From Bacteroidales bacterium (GTDB lineage: Bacteria; Bacteroidota; Bacteroidia; Bacteroidales; ML635J-15), in the NCBI GenBank assembly GCA_017651185.1, contig JAGCDJ010000019.1, forward strand, positions 1-64,000: DNA of 64,000 nt. Reading direction: 5' to 3'. Under the pieces are notes generated by a model. The model did no database searches, had not been told where the DNA came from, and saw only the letters and a program-made list of their open reading frames with translations. Both the position numbers and the translations under genes were made by a program. Shown in pieces: positions 34,588 through 42,468 of the stretch. How positions within the stretch are numbered: the first letter of the stretch is position 1; each line of letters starts with the position of its first letter.

Positions 34588-35499
34588 TTATTTGCTTGTC
34601 AGTTCTGCAAAAACATCCTCGATGCTCTTTTCTTTTTCCTGCATGCTTAGGACTGCAAGTCCTTTTTGCACGGCAAGGTTGAATACTGCTTTGCGGATGT
34701 CGTTGTCTTTGCTGAATTCGATGGCAAATCGGGTGGGGGACTGCTTGCGGACATTCCTGATGCCTTTTATTTGTGCAAAATCCTTTTCGGTAAGTTCGCC
34801 GTCAAGTTCGATAAGCAGTGTGGAAATAGAGTCGCTGTTGAGGTGTGCAAAGTCTTCTGCCTTGTCGTTGGCGAGAAGTACGCCTTTCTTTATCAGCAAG
34901 ATGCGGTCGCAGATGGCTTCCACTTCCTGCATGATGTGAGTGGAAAGGATGACAGTCTTTTCCTTGCCGAGGTTCTTTATAAGGTTTCTGATTTCGATAA
35001 TCTGGTTGGGGTCAAGACCCGATGTGGGTTCATCGAGGATAAGCACTTCGGGGTCGTGGATAATTGCCTGAGCCAGACCAACACGTTGTTTGTATCCTTT
35101 CGACAAGGTGCCGATTTTCTTGTTGATTTCGGGTTCAAGTCCAGTGAGCGACACAATCTCATCTATTCTTGCCTTCTTGTTCTTTATGCCATATATCCCT
35201 GCGACAAATTCAAGGTATTCAACGATATACATGTCGAAGTACAGCGGATTCTGTTCGGGCAGATAGCCGAGTTTCTTGCGGATTTCGATTGGGTTTTCGA
35301 GGATATTCATTCCGTTTATAAGCACTTCGCCCTCTGTGGCGGGAATGTAACCGGTGATTATCTTCATCAGCGTTGACTTTCCTGCGCCGTTAGGACCAAG
35401 AAAACCAACTATTTCGCCATTGTTTATGTCAAAACTTACATTGTCGAGGGCTTTCTGCTCTCCAAAAACCTTTGTTATGTTCCGTACTTCTATTGACAT
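34588..35499 (-). CDS. gldA: Gliding-motility-type ABC transporter ATP-binding protein
   Basis: 303 residues. Walker A GPNGAGKST (about residues 35-43), Q-loop at YLPEQNPLYFDM, signature TLSKGYKQRVGLAQA, Walker B VLILDEPTSGLDP and the H-loop ILSTHIMQEVEAICDRI are all intact. The C-terminal extension has the pattern of GldA (Flavobacterium gliding ABC transporter). In that system GldA works with the membrane proteins GldF and GldG; neither is within this window. GldA-like ATPases are also present in non-gliding Bacteroidota, so motility cannot be concluded. Cytoplasmic, associated with the inner membrane. It is monocistronic, downstream of a 117-base gap. Confidence 0.85.
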   Translation of the reverse strand: MSIEVRNITKVFGEQKALDNVSFDINNGEIVGFLGPNGAGKSTLMKIITGYIPATEGEVLINGMNILENPIEIRKKLGYLPEQNPLYFDMYIVEYLEFVAGIYGIKNKKARIDEIVSLTGLEPEINKKIGTLSKGYKQRVGLAQAIIHDPEVLILDEPTSGLDPNQIIEIRNLIKNLGKEKTVILSTHIMQEVEAICDRILLIKKGVLLANDKAEDFAHLNSDSISTLLIELDGELTEKDFAQIKGIRNVRKQSPTRFAIEFSKDNDIRKAVFNLAVQKGLAVLSMQEKEKSIEDVFAELTSK

Positions 35500-35616
35500 G
35501 CCTTCAATTTTAGACCGCTAAATTACATCTTTTTTTTGATTTGAAGCGAGAAAATATAGTGAGGAAAAAGGTTTGTGTTTCTTTTATGATTCTAGCCCTT
35601 GGACTCATGAATCTTT

Positions 35617-36558
35617 CTAATATTCCAACTTTATATTGTCCACCCAGATTGTGTTTCCGATTGTTCCCGAAAATGCTTCTTGGCACGATGCGCTTATTAG
35701 CAAAATTGCGTGTGTCACAGGTGTATTGTCATCTCCCCATCCAACTTCTTGTATTTCAACATTCTTGCCTTTGCTGTTGATTGTATAGAAGTTGTCCTTT
35801 TTGGGACCAAGGTTCATGTATGGTTTGTAGTCTGGTGATTTGGTGGCATCACCGTAGATTACAGGTATGCGAAAACCGTTCACCCAGCCGTTTGTCGGAT
35901 TGCTGACATTGTAAATCGCTGTGCCTACGCGTTTTGCATAGATGTTGCCTTTTTCGTCCTCCCAGCGGTTTTGCAGTATGAAAATGATTTCGTGTCCGTC
36001 GTTTCCTGCTCTGCTCGACGAAGATAGTGTCTTGCAGGTGGTTATTGTTCCTTTGTTTGGCATTGCCGACTTGTAGTCAAGGACAAGCGCCTTGGGTTTG
36101 TTGGTGAATGGCACTCCCCATCTCATTTTGCTATACGGATTGTCGGTGCCGCTGACTGGCTCGTGCGCCTTGCCCCAGTATATTGTGCCCGAGACCAATA
36201 CCTTTATATTTATTATGCCGATTACCTTGCATTCGGCGTATTCTGTGGTGAGTTTTGCGCAATAGCCATCGCCACGCTTTTCGGGATAGACGGTATTGCT
36301 CGTCTTTGATATGCTTGCAACTTTTGCGTAGGTGTTGGATGTCGCCCATATCGACTTGATGTTCAGTGCTTTGTTTTCGCGAATGGTGTCGCATGGTCCA
36401 ATTGCGTATATGCGCTTTGTCTCTCCGCCAATAATAAGCGATTCTTCTATGTCGCGGACAACCCAGTTTTCAAAGTTGCCGTATTGTACGTTCTTGTATG
36501 TTTGCGCGTTGGCGGTAATTGCTATGATTGTCAATAATATATATGCTAATGTTTTCAT
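35617..36558 (-). CDS. Secreted PCMD-like protein, copy 1
   Basis: 313 residues with a signal peptide ending TANAQ (residue 19). The mature chain begins TYKNVQYGNFENW and shows features of the putative carbohydrate metabolism domain (PCMD) of Bacteroidota: YCAKLTTEY, GVPFTNKPKALVLDYK and the closing FSGTIGNTIWVDNIKLEY. The fold is expected to be a beta-sandwich with possible glycan binding; no catalytic residue can be named. A second copy at 58459-59412 is about 90% identical by my hand alignment over the mature part, yet the signal peptides differ. Copy 1 has the 11-bp tandem repeat upstream and no obvious -7 element. Confidence 0.7.
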   Translation of the reverse strand: MKTLAYILLTIIAITANAQTYKNVQYGNFENWVVRDIEESLIIGGETKRIYAIGPCDTIRENKALNIKSIWATSNTYAKVASISKTSNTVYPEKRGDGYCAKLTTEYAECKVIGIINIKVLVSGTIYWGKAHEPVSGTDNPYSKMRWGVPFTNKPKALVLDYKSAMPNKGTITTCKTLSSSSRAGNDGHEIIFILQNRWEDEKGNIYAKRVGTAIYNVSNPTNGWVNGFRIPVIYGDATKSPDYKPYMNLGPKKDNFYTINSKGKNVEIQEVGWGDDNTPVTHAILLISASCQEAFSGTIGNTIWVDNIKLEY

Positions 36559-36581
36559 TTCCTTTTTTTGTTTTTTATGTG

Positions 36582-36601
36582 AGACGCAAAGTTTTGCGTC
36601 T
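36582..36601. repeat. GAGACGCAA-type hairpin
   Basis: AGACGCAAA (36582-36590) and TTTGCGTCT (36593-36601) form a 9-bp stem with a 2-base spacer. The right arm runs directly into the 11-bp tandem repeat. A similar but weaker element lies at 42443-42460. Confidence 0.65.
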
Positions 36602-36671
36602 TTACAGCGTCTTTACAGCGTCTTTACAGCGTCTTTACAGCGTCTTTACAGCATCTTATAGCGTCTTTACA
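36596..36671. repeat. Tandem repeat of the 11-mer GCGTCTTTACA
   Basis: Five perfect consecutive units occupy 36596-36650, followed by one degenerate 10-base unit (36651-36660) and a further perfect unit (36661-36671). The last two units cover the stop and final codons of the SGNH hydrolase gene (stop at 36656-36658). The array lies between that gene and copy 1 of the PCMD gene. Confidence 0.9.
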
Positions 36672-37363
36672 TTGTTTATTATTAGGTCGGCTATGATTTT
36701 TTGACCTTTCTGGTTCGGGTGTATTCCGTCGCAGCAGAAAAGGGAGCGGTAGTCGAGTTGGTCAATGAATGGCTGGTAAATGTTTATTAGTCCTACGTTT
36801 TCGGAGTACGCAACCTTTATTATTTCCTGATTGTACATTTCGTGCCACAGGCTGATGACATCCAAGTTGCCGTAGAGCCATTGCTTGATGTTGTTGATTT
36901 GTTTTTCGGTCATTCCTTTTGTAAAATGGTGGAAATACGAAACGGCATCAATAGGAGGCATTGTCAGCATGTATATTTTTGCGCCTATCTGTTTAAGTTT
37001 CTGTATGATACGATGATAGGTTTCTGCAAATGCCGGTAATGGTGTTTTGGCTTTGTGCTCGCCATTGGGATTTTCGGCAATTTCAGCCCACATTTTGTCG
37101 CTATCGTTGCCACCGTATTCAATAAGCACAATGTCGTCTTCGGAAATCTTGTCGATGTTCTTGTCGATTATTTTTTCGCCTGCTGTTATTATGCTGCCGA
37201 ACTTTCCATAGTTGCAGACTCCCATTCCCAATTCGTGTCCGCAGATGTCGGTCGCCGTGTTTTCCGGAATCTTGTATTTGATGCCGTTGTCATCGCCTTC
37301 GGATATCACACCTTTAATTATTGAATCGCCAAAGGCCACAATTTTTTTTCTTCTTTCGTCCAT
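36656..37363 (-). CDS. SGNH/GDSL hydrolase family protein
   Basis: 235 residues. Block I is KIVAFGDSIIKGV with the nucleophile Ser13 or so; block II Gly is in GKFGSII; block III is IEYGGNDSD; block V is DGIHPNQKGQ with the catalytic Asp and His. Members deacylate or de-esterify lipids and glycans. No signal peptide is visible, so it may act in the cytoplasm, which is less usual for this family in Bacteroidota. The final codons (NNVKTL and stop) fall inside the 11-bp tandem repeat, so the C-terminus could change with repeat number. The -7 element is at 37387-37394. Confidence 0.82.
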   Translation of the reverse strand: MDERRKKIVAFGDSIIKGVISEGDDNGIKYKIPENTATDICGHELGMGVCNYGKFGSIITAGEKIIDKNIDKISEDDIVLIEYGGNDSDKMWAEIAENPNGEHKAKTPLPAFAETYHRIIQKLKQIGAKIYMLTMPPIDAVSYFHHFTKGMTEKQINNIKQWLYGNLDVISLWHEMYNQEIIKVAYSENVGLINIYQPFIDQLDYRSLFCCDGIHPNQKGQKIIADLIINNVKTL

Positions 37364-37386
37364 CGTTTCTCGGTTTGTTTATGCTG

Positions 37387-37394
37387 CAAAATTA
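37387..37394 (-). promoter_or_regulatory. -7 promoter element for the SGNH hydrolase
   Basis: TAATTTTG on the minus strand, 23 bases before the start at 37363. The rest of the 37364-37543 divergent gap is AT-rich, with two gtgacgaa words at 37462 and 37482 that could be part of a regulator site. Confidence 0.55.
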
Positions 37395-37543
37395 CCTCGT
37401 ATGTATTCTCGAAAAATTTTATGTGATTTGCTGTGTCTATCTTTGATAGAATCACTATTTTTGTGACGAATTTTTGCAATATGTGACGAAATTGTACGTT
37501 TTTATGTTTCGTCACAGCATTTTAGTTTTAAATTAACATATTG

Positions 37544-38344
37544 ATGACTAAAATATTAGAAAAATTTTCGTCCTTTGGCATTCAGATAGCGTATCTGTTT
37601 GGCGTTTCTGGTTTTTTCATAGGTTTTGTGTTCTTGTATCGTCCGATTCAGATTGTTGAATTCTATGATATGGGACACGAAATGCTGGCTTTCAATGCCA
37701 CTATGCAGTTCTGCATATTGTTTGGAGTGCTATTGATATCAAGGTCTTTGCTTTTCGGTTTTAGACGGAAAATATCGCTCAATTGGTTCTATATTTCGCT
37801 GTGGTTCGTGTTGGAGCAGATTGTGGCGTCGTTGTTTATGGCTATGTATATGTCGCTGATGTATAATGGTGAATATCCGTATTTTGACGCAGTTGGAATA
37901 TGTATGTTCGTAAACCTTATAGTTTTGGTTTTCCCGTATGTCATTATTACTCTTGCTGTTATCGTATCGCATAAACCCGAAACTGTTGATGTGTCGGAAA
38001 GGAATCTGGTGAGGTTCAGCGACAATACCCAGAAACTGAAACTGGTGGTTTCGTCGGAAGCAATCTTGTATGTGAAAGCAGAGGAGAATTATGTGAGAAT
38101 CAAGTATATGGAGAGTGAAACCATAAAGGATTATGTGCTTCGTAATACGATGAAGTCGCTCGAACCATTGCTTCAAAAGTATGGACTGGTGCGATGCCAA
38201 CGTTCATTTTTTATTAATCCTAAGCATGTCAAGGTGTTGCGTAAGGACAAGCAAGGCGTTGTAGTGGCAGAACTTGATATTAATGGTGCCGATACGATTC
38301 CTGTTTCGCCGAAATATTATGATGCTTTGGAAAGGTTGTTGTAA
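37544..38344 (+). CDS. Membrane-anchored LytTR-domain DNA-binding regulator
   Basis: 266 residues from the ATG at 37544 (a TTG lies one codon earlier). Four hydrophobic segments fill residues ~10-148, and a LytTR domain occupies about 170-266. The DNA-binding domain reads KLVVSSEAILYVKAEENYVRIKYME ... NTMKSLEPLL ... RCQRSFFINPKHVKVL. LytTR domains normally follow a receiver domain in two-component systems; here the receiver is replaced by a four-helix membrane part, so the protein may sense a membrane or small-molecule signal directly. It diverges from the SGNH gene, and the dehydrogenase gene follows 16 bases after its stop. Target unknown; autoregulation is possible. Confidence 0.85.
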   Translation: MTKILEKFSSFGIQIAYLFGVSGFFIGFVFLYRPIQIVEFYDMGHEMLAFNATMQFCILFGVLLISRSLLFGFRRKISLNWFYISLWFVLEQIVASLFMAMYMSLMYNGEYPYFDAVGICMFVNLIVLVFPYVIITLAVIVSHKPETVDVSERNLVRFSDNTQKLKLVVSSEAILYVKAEENYVRIKYMESETIKDYVLRNTMKSLEPLLQKYGLVRCQRSFFINPKHVKVLRKDKQGVVVAELDINGADTIPVSPKYYDALERLL

Positions 38345-38360
38345 TCTAAAATCTCTTGTT

Positions 38361-39299
38361 ATGAAAAGTAAGGTGCTGATAATTGACGATGTACACACAA
38401 TAATAACCGATGGTCTGCAAAATGCTGGTTATGATGTTGTTGATGCAACAAAATGGAGCCGCGAAGAAATCATTTCGCAGGTTGGCGATGCTTTTGGCAT
38501 AGTGTTGCGAAGTCGCATAAACATCGACCGTGAGTTTGTTGATGCTGCGAAATGCCTGCGTTATGTTGCGCGAGTTGGTGCAGGCATGGAGACAATTGAT
38601 GTGGATTATTGCGAGTCGAAAGGCATTTCTTGCCTCAATTCGCCCGAAGGTAACCGCGATGCAGTTGGCGAGCATACTGTTGGTATGTTGCTGTCGCTGT
38701 TAAATAACCTCAATCGTGCTGACCGTCAGGTGAAAACAGGCGAGTGGAAGCGCGAGATGAATCGTGGTCGCGAACTTGGTTTCCGCACGGTTGGAATTAT
38801 CGGTTACGGAAACATGGGCTCGTCGTTTGCACATAAATTGTCGGGATTTGGCTGCAAGGTTCTTGCTTACGACAAGTACAAGACAAACTATTCGGATGGT
38901 TATGCTCAGGAAGTTTCGCTTGATGAGATTTTTGCAAATGCCGATGTGCTGAGTTTGCATGTGCCACTAACCGCTGAAACCAAGTATATGGTTGACGATG
39001 AGTTTATTGCAAAGTTCAAGAATCCGTTTGTTCTGCTCAATGCTTCGCGTGGACCAGTAGTAAAGACTTCGGCGTTGGTTTCGGCATTGCAATCTGGTAG
39101 GATAGTCGCAGCAGGACTGGATGTCATTGAGTATGAGGAAACTTCGTTCGAGGCAACCAAAAAGATGACCGACAATCCAGATTTTCGTTGTCTTGCTCAG
39201 TGCGAAAATGTTATAATGTCACCACATATTGCTGGCTGGACAGTGGAGTCGAAAGTAAAACTTGCACAGGTTCTGCTTGATAAGATATTGGCAATATAA
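38361..39299 (+). CDS. D-2-hydroxyacid dehydrogenase (phosphoglycerate dehydrogenase-like)
   Basis: 312 residues from the ATG at 38361; the open frame extends upstream inside the LytTR gene. The NAD-binding motif GIIGYGNMGSSFA is at ~145-157. The catalytic triad of the family is visible: Arg in LLNASRGPVV, Glu in the DVIEYEE region, and His in MSPHIAGWT near residue 292. The N-terminal catalytic part contains VARVGAGMETIDVDYCE and NSPEGNRDAVGEHTVGML. It could be serA-type phosphoglycerate dehydrogenase or act on another 2-hydroxyacid; no ACT domain is present. With no serC neighbour I do not assign a gene symbol. Probably co-transcribed with the LytTR regulator. Confidence 0.8.
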   Translation: MKSKVLIIDDVHTIITDGLQNAGYDVVDATKWSREEIISQVGDAFGIVLRSRINIDREFVDAAKCLRYVARVGAGMETIDVDYCESKGISCLNSPEGNRDAVGEHTVGMLLSLLNNLNRADRQVKTGEWKREMNRGRELGFRTVGIIGYGNMGSSFAHKLSGFGCKVLAYDKYKTNYSDGYAQEVSLDEIFANADVLSLHVPLTAETKYMVDDEFIAKFKNPFVLLNASRGPVVKTSALVSALQSGRIVAAGLDVIEYEETSFEATKKMTDNPDFRCLAQCENVIMSPHIAGWTVESKVKLAQVLLDKILAI

Positions 39300-39302
39300 T
39301 AT

Positions 39303-39310
39303 TACCTTTG
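39303..39310 (+). promoter_or_regulatory. -7 promoter element for the polysaccharide deacetylase gene
   Basis: TACCTTTG lies 16 bases before the ATG at 39327 and three bases after the dehydrogenase stop. It argues against the TTG at 39315 as start. Confidence 0.55.
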
Positions 39311-39326
39311 CAAATTGCGTTTGTCA

Positions 39327-40664
39327 ATGGTGGATTATAAGATGAATATGTCGTTGGAAGCAATAGCATACACGCTACGCTGCATTGCTGACGTTGCATT
39401 TCCGAAGATGGAATTTTCGGTTGTTTCGTCGCCTGTGCCTAAGATTGTTGTCGATGGCGTAGTCGTGAAATTCCCTGTTGTTGCTCAAAATGGAATTGAC
39501 GATTTGTTCTCTGGAAATGCTTGTTGTTCAGAGGTAAAGTCGTTTGACGGTAAAGTTTCTGTTAAAGTGTTTTCGCTTGCGAAAAACCAAGAGTTATTTT
39601 CTCTTGTGGATGGTGAGGTTGTCGTTAATGCCGACATTCTTACTGTTTCGTTTGCTTTGCTTTCGCGATGTGAGGAAATGTATGCTTCCGAACTCGACAA
39701 ATACGGACGGTTTAGATATAGTGATAGTTTAAGTTGCAAATATGATTTTGTTGGCATTCCTATTGTTGACGAATATGCGTTGCTGTTGAGGAAGTTTGTC
39801 TGCGATAATTTCCCGTCATTTTCGGTTGCTCCTCGAAGTTCGCATTTTGTTCCTACGCATGATATTGATTTTCTATTTAGGTTCCCCAATTTTTCCAAGT
39901 CGGTAAAGACAATTGCAGGAGATCTTTTGAAGCGTAAAAGTTTGCGTAAATTCTGGAAGTCGTTTGTCTTGTATTTTAAGTCGCTTCGTGATTTAAAGAG
40001 CGATCCTTATGTTTCGTCGTTGCACGAACTTGTTAATGTGTCTAATGAACTGGGCTTGAATTCTTGCTTCTATTTCAAGGCATTGGACAAGCCTGACGAG
40101 GATTGTACATACGATGTTTTTTCGTCGAAAACAGCCGAGTGCATTCGTTTTGTACAGTCAAAAGGAATGGGTGTTGGCTTGCATGCTGGATTGAAGTCAT
40201 ATCATGACGAATCGCAGTTTCTTGCTGAAAAAGAAAATCTTGAGAAGGTTGTAGGGCGCGATGTGGTTGATGTAAGGCAGCATTTTTTGCGTTTCGATGT
40301 GCGCAGAACTCCGCAGGTATGGCAGAGTGTTGGTGTTCGGCATGATTCAACTATGGGGTTTCCCGAGCAAGAGGGTTTTCGGTGCGGTACATGCCATCCG
40401 TATCGTTTGTATGATGTTGAAAACGATTGTGTTGCTGATGTGGTTGAACATCCGTTAATTGTCATGGATACAACCTTGTTTCAGTATCGTAATGTGTCTG
40501 AAACAGAAGCGTTTGATAGTGTTTGCAACTTGTACGGCAGGTGTGTTTCTGTCGAGGGAGACTTCGTTATGCTATGGCATAATACCACTATGTTTGGCGA
40601 ACTCAAAAGTTGGTACGAGAATGTATATCTCAGGTTTTTGAAGTCGTTGAAAATCAACTGTTAG
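39327..40664 (+). CDS. Polysaccharide deacetylase-like protein (DUF7033-type)
   Basis: 445 residues from the ATG at 39327 (ATGs at 39342 and 39348 are alternatives). The first ~170 residues match the DUF7033-type N-terminal region of Bacteroidota deacetylases (ILTVSFALLSRCEEMYAS, YGRFRYSDSL). The NodB-like part then shows FVPTHDIDFLF, with the His-Asp metal motif, GVGLHAGLKSYHD, and a RQHFLRFDVRRTP strand; DFVMLWHNTTMFGE lies near the end. No signal peptide is present. The family removes acetyl groups from envelope or exported glycans, and such proteins often occur in polysaccharide synthesis loci, which is not evident here. The 3' end overlaps the convergent GNAT gene by 11 bases. Confidence 0.78.
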   Translation: MVDYKMNMSLEAIAYTLRCIADVAFPKMEFSVVSSPVPKIVVDGVVVKFPVVAQNGIDDLFSGNACCSEVKSFDGKVSVKVFSLAKNQELFSLVDGEVVVNADILTVSFALLSRCEEMYASELDKYGRFRYSDSLSCKYDFVGIPIVDEYALLLRKFVCDNFPSFSVAPRSSHFVPTHDIDFLFRFPNFSKSVKTIAGDLLKRKSLRKFWKSFVLYFKSLRDLKSDPYVSSLHELVNVSNELGLNSCFYFKALDKPDEDCTYDVFSSKTAECIRFVQSKGMGVGLHAGLKSYHDESQFLAEKENLEKVVGRDVVDVRQHFLRFDVRRTPQVWQSVGVRHDSTMGFPEQEGFRCGTCHPYRLYDVENDCVADVVEHPLIVMDTTLFQYRNVSETEAFDSVCNLYGRCVSVEGDFVMLWHNTTMFGELKSWYENVYLRFLKSLKINC

Positions 40665-41142
40665 CAAATTTATTTAGTGCGTCTTCGCTAAGTCGTTGTA
40701 TTGTCCATTCATCCATGGGTATAGCACCGATTGAGCGGTAAACTTTCAGTGCAGGTGTGTTCCAATCGAGGCAAATCCATTCCATACGTCCGCAATTGCG
40801 CTCTACTGCAATGTTGGCAAGGTGCTTGAGAATCGCTTTCCCATAACCAAGTCCTCGTTTCTCGGGTATTATGTATAAGTCTTCGATATACAGTCCTTTG
40901 CGACCAACAAATGTCGAGAAATTGTGGAAAAACAGGGCAAAACCTATTATGGTGTCGTTCTCTTCTGCAAATAATACTTCTGCTGATTTTTCGACGAAAA
41001 CCGAGTGGTGGATGGTCTGTTCGTCTGCTACGACTTCGTCCAGACATTTTTCATAATCAGCAAGACTTTTTATCATGTTGAGTATGAGTTTTTCTTCGCC
41101 AACTACGGCTGGTCTTATGCGAAAATTTGTTTTGTTTGTCAT
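40654..41142 (-). CDS. GNAT family N-acetyltransferase
   Basis: 162 residues with the full GNAT fold: an N-terminal FRIRPAVVGEEKLILNMIKSLADYEK helix region, IEDLYIIPEKRGLGYGKAILKHLA with the acetyl-CoA-binding Arg-x-x-Gly-x-Gly loop, and RMEWICLDWNTPALKVYRSIGA. The sequence is close to the diamine acetyltransferase-like branch (LYIEDLYV-x-P-E-x-R-G), so a polyamine or other small amine could be the substrate; this is only inference. Cytoplasmic. Its stop overlaps the end of the convergent deacetylase gene. Confidence 0.83.
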   Translation of the reverse strand: MTNKTNFRIRPAVVGEEKLILNMIKSLADYEKCLDEVVADEQTIHHSVFVEKSAEVLFAEENDTIIGFALFFHNFSTFVGRKGLYIEDLYIIPEKRGLGYGKAILKHLANIAVERNCGRMEWICLDWNTPALKVYRSIGAIPMDEWTIQRLSEDALNKFANS

Positions 41143-41193
41143 AAATTTTTGGTTGAAGTAAGGTGTTGTAATTAGTTTGTATTTATTAGTGTG

Positions 41194-41895
41194 TTATATC
41201 CAATCTTTCATCCAGTAATACATTGTTGCAAAATATTCCCTAAAACAGATAATTTCTAGTTTTAAGTAGTTCCAATATGTGTATCTTAGGTTGGTACTTT
41301 CTATATCTGGAATGTATTTGTTGCCTTTAAGTGCCTGCTTGTCAATTGATAAGTCAAAATCAACGGTGTTTTCAAAGGCGCCTATTCCTCGAATGTTCTG
41401 GAACCCGCATTTGTGCAGGCATTTTAATGTGCGAGATAAATGCTCTGGTGCTGTGATAATCAGACAATTCGCAGATGTTATGTTCGGAAAACTGTCAGCA
41501 AGGCAGAGCGACTGTGCGCGCGTGTTGCTTCCGCCTGTCATATACAATATTTTGTCGGGTGCAATTCCGTAATTCATAAGGTACTGCGTCATTTCTGCCT
41601 GACATGTGGAATCTTTTGGGTGGACAAGTATTGTCGGCTTTTTGAAGTAGTTTGCGAATTTTGCTGTGTAATGCAGTCGTATAAGGTTGCTTTCGGACGG
41701 CATTCCTGCTCCGCCGAACATAACTATGTAGTCGGGGGCGAAAACTGTGGTTGTGTCTTCTTCCCAACTTAGGTCCTCACCAAGGTTTCTATGCATATAA
41801 AATGGGGCAGGAGTTAATGCTAAAATATTTATAACCAATAGAAATATGCCTAATGATATAAACAACCATTTTAATATGCCCCAGACGATTTTCAT
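41194..41895 (-). CDS. YdcF/ElyC-like DUF218 membrane protein
   Basis: 233 residues. One N-terminal membrane helix (about 9-28) precedes the DUF218 domain: DYIVMFGGAGMPSESNLIRLHYTAKFA, then PDKILYMTGGSNTRAQSL and CLIITAPEHLSRTLKC. DUF218 proteins such as SanA and ElyC influence envelope integrity or peptidoglycan precursors in E. coli. The C-terminal ~50 residues (FENTVDFDLSIDKQAL ... WNYLKLEIICFREYFA) are typical for Bacteroidota versions. It is five bases downstream of the 5-FTHF cyclo-ligase gene and likely the last gene of that transcript. Confidence 0.78.
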   Translation of the reverse strand: MKIVWGILKWLFISLGIFLLVINILALTPAPFYMHRNLGEDLSWEEDTTTVFAPDYIVMFGGAGMPSESNLIRLHYTAKFANYFKKPTILVHPKDSTCQAEMTQYLMNYGIAPDKILYMTGGSNTRAQSLCLADSFPNITSANCLIITAPEHLSRTLKCLHKCGFQNIRGIGAFENTVDFDLSIDKQALKGNKYIPDIESTNLRYTYWNYLKLEIICFREYFATMYYWMKDWI

Positions 41896-41900
41896 GTTGC

Positions 41901-42425
41901 CTACAAACTGATTATTTCATCCATCTTGATGTCGGTCGGCTCGGTTGGAATTTCGGCGACAAGTTGGAAGTCGAAACAAATGCCTATCTTCTTGACATTT
42001 GTGTGATTGCATAAGAAACGGTCGTAGTATCCTCGTCCTCGTCCTAGTCGGTTGCCGTTTTTGTCGAAGGCGACACCAGGGACAATTATCAAATCGTAGT
42101 CGCCTGTATATTGTTCAGACTGAGGTTCTTGTATGTCGAAATCTCCTTTTGCAAAGGTAGTGTTGTCGTCGAGTTTTACTGGAACTATGTCGTCGCCAAC
42201 GACTGTCGGCAATATAATCTGCTTGTGATTGCGCCATTTTGCAATAAAATCGGCAGTCTGAACTTCATCGGGAAGTGAGTAGTATAGCATCACTTTTTCT
42301 GCCTTGATGAAATCGGGATGCGATTCAATCTTTGCCATTATTGCTTTCGACTGTATTTCAAGTTGTTCTGTTGTGTGTTGCTTTTTTAGCGCCTTTATTT
42401 GTTTTCTAAGTTCTTTCTTGTCCAT
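41901..42425 (-). CDS. 5-formyltetrahydrofolate cyclo-ligase
   Basis: 174 residues from the ATG at 42425; a TTG eight codons upstream begins inside a hairpin repeat and is unlikely. Family features are the N-terminal KKELRKQIKALKK, VMLYYSLPDEVQTADF, and the nucleotide-binding VPGVAFDKNGNRLGRGRGYYDRFL near the end. The enzyme converts 5-formyl- to 5,10-methenyl-tetrahydrofolate with ATP. It starts 43 bases after the stop of the RsiV-like gene, and a GACGCA hairpin (42443-42460) lies between. Confidence 0.88.
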   Translation of the reverse strand: MDKKELRKQIKALKKQHTTEQLEIQSKAIMAKIESHPDFIKAEKVMLYYSLPDEVQTADFIAKWRNHKQIILPTVVGDDIVPVKLDDNTTFAKGDFDIQEPQSEQYTGDYDLIIVPGVAFDKNGNRLGRGRGYYDRFLCNHTNVKKIGICFDFQLVAEIPTEPTDIKMDEIISL

Positions 42426-42442
42426 AGTTTTTTGGTTGTTGA

Positions 42443-42460
42443 GACGCAAGTCACTGCGTC
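42443..42460. repeat. Short GACGCA/TGCGTC hairpin between two minus-strand genes
   Basis: GACGCA (42443-42448) and TGCGTC (42455-42460) with a 6-base loop, preceded by GA, match the arms of the hairpin at 36582-36601. Probably a member of the same dispersed repeat family. Confidence 0.45.
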
Positions 42461-42468
42461 ATTAAAAT

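Noticed and set aside
36596..36671. Possible CRISPR array
   Set aside because: The units are 11 bp and contiguous with no spacers, so this is a simple tandem repeat; no cas genes are near.
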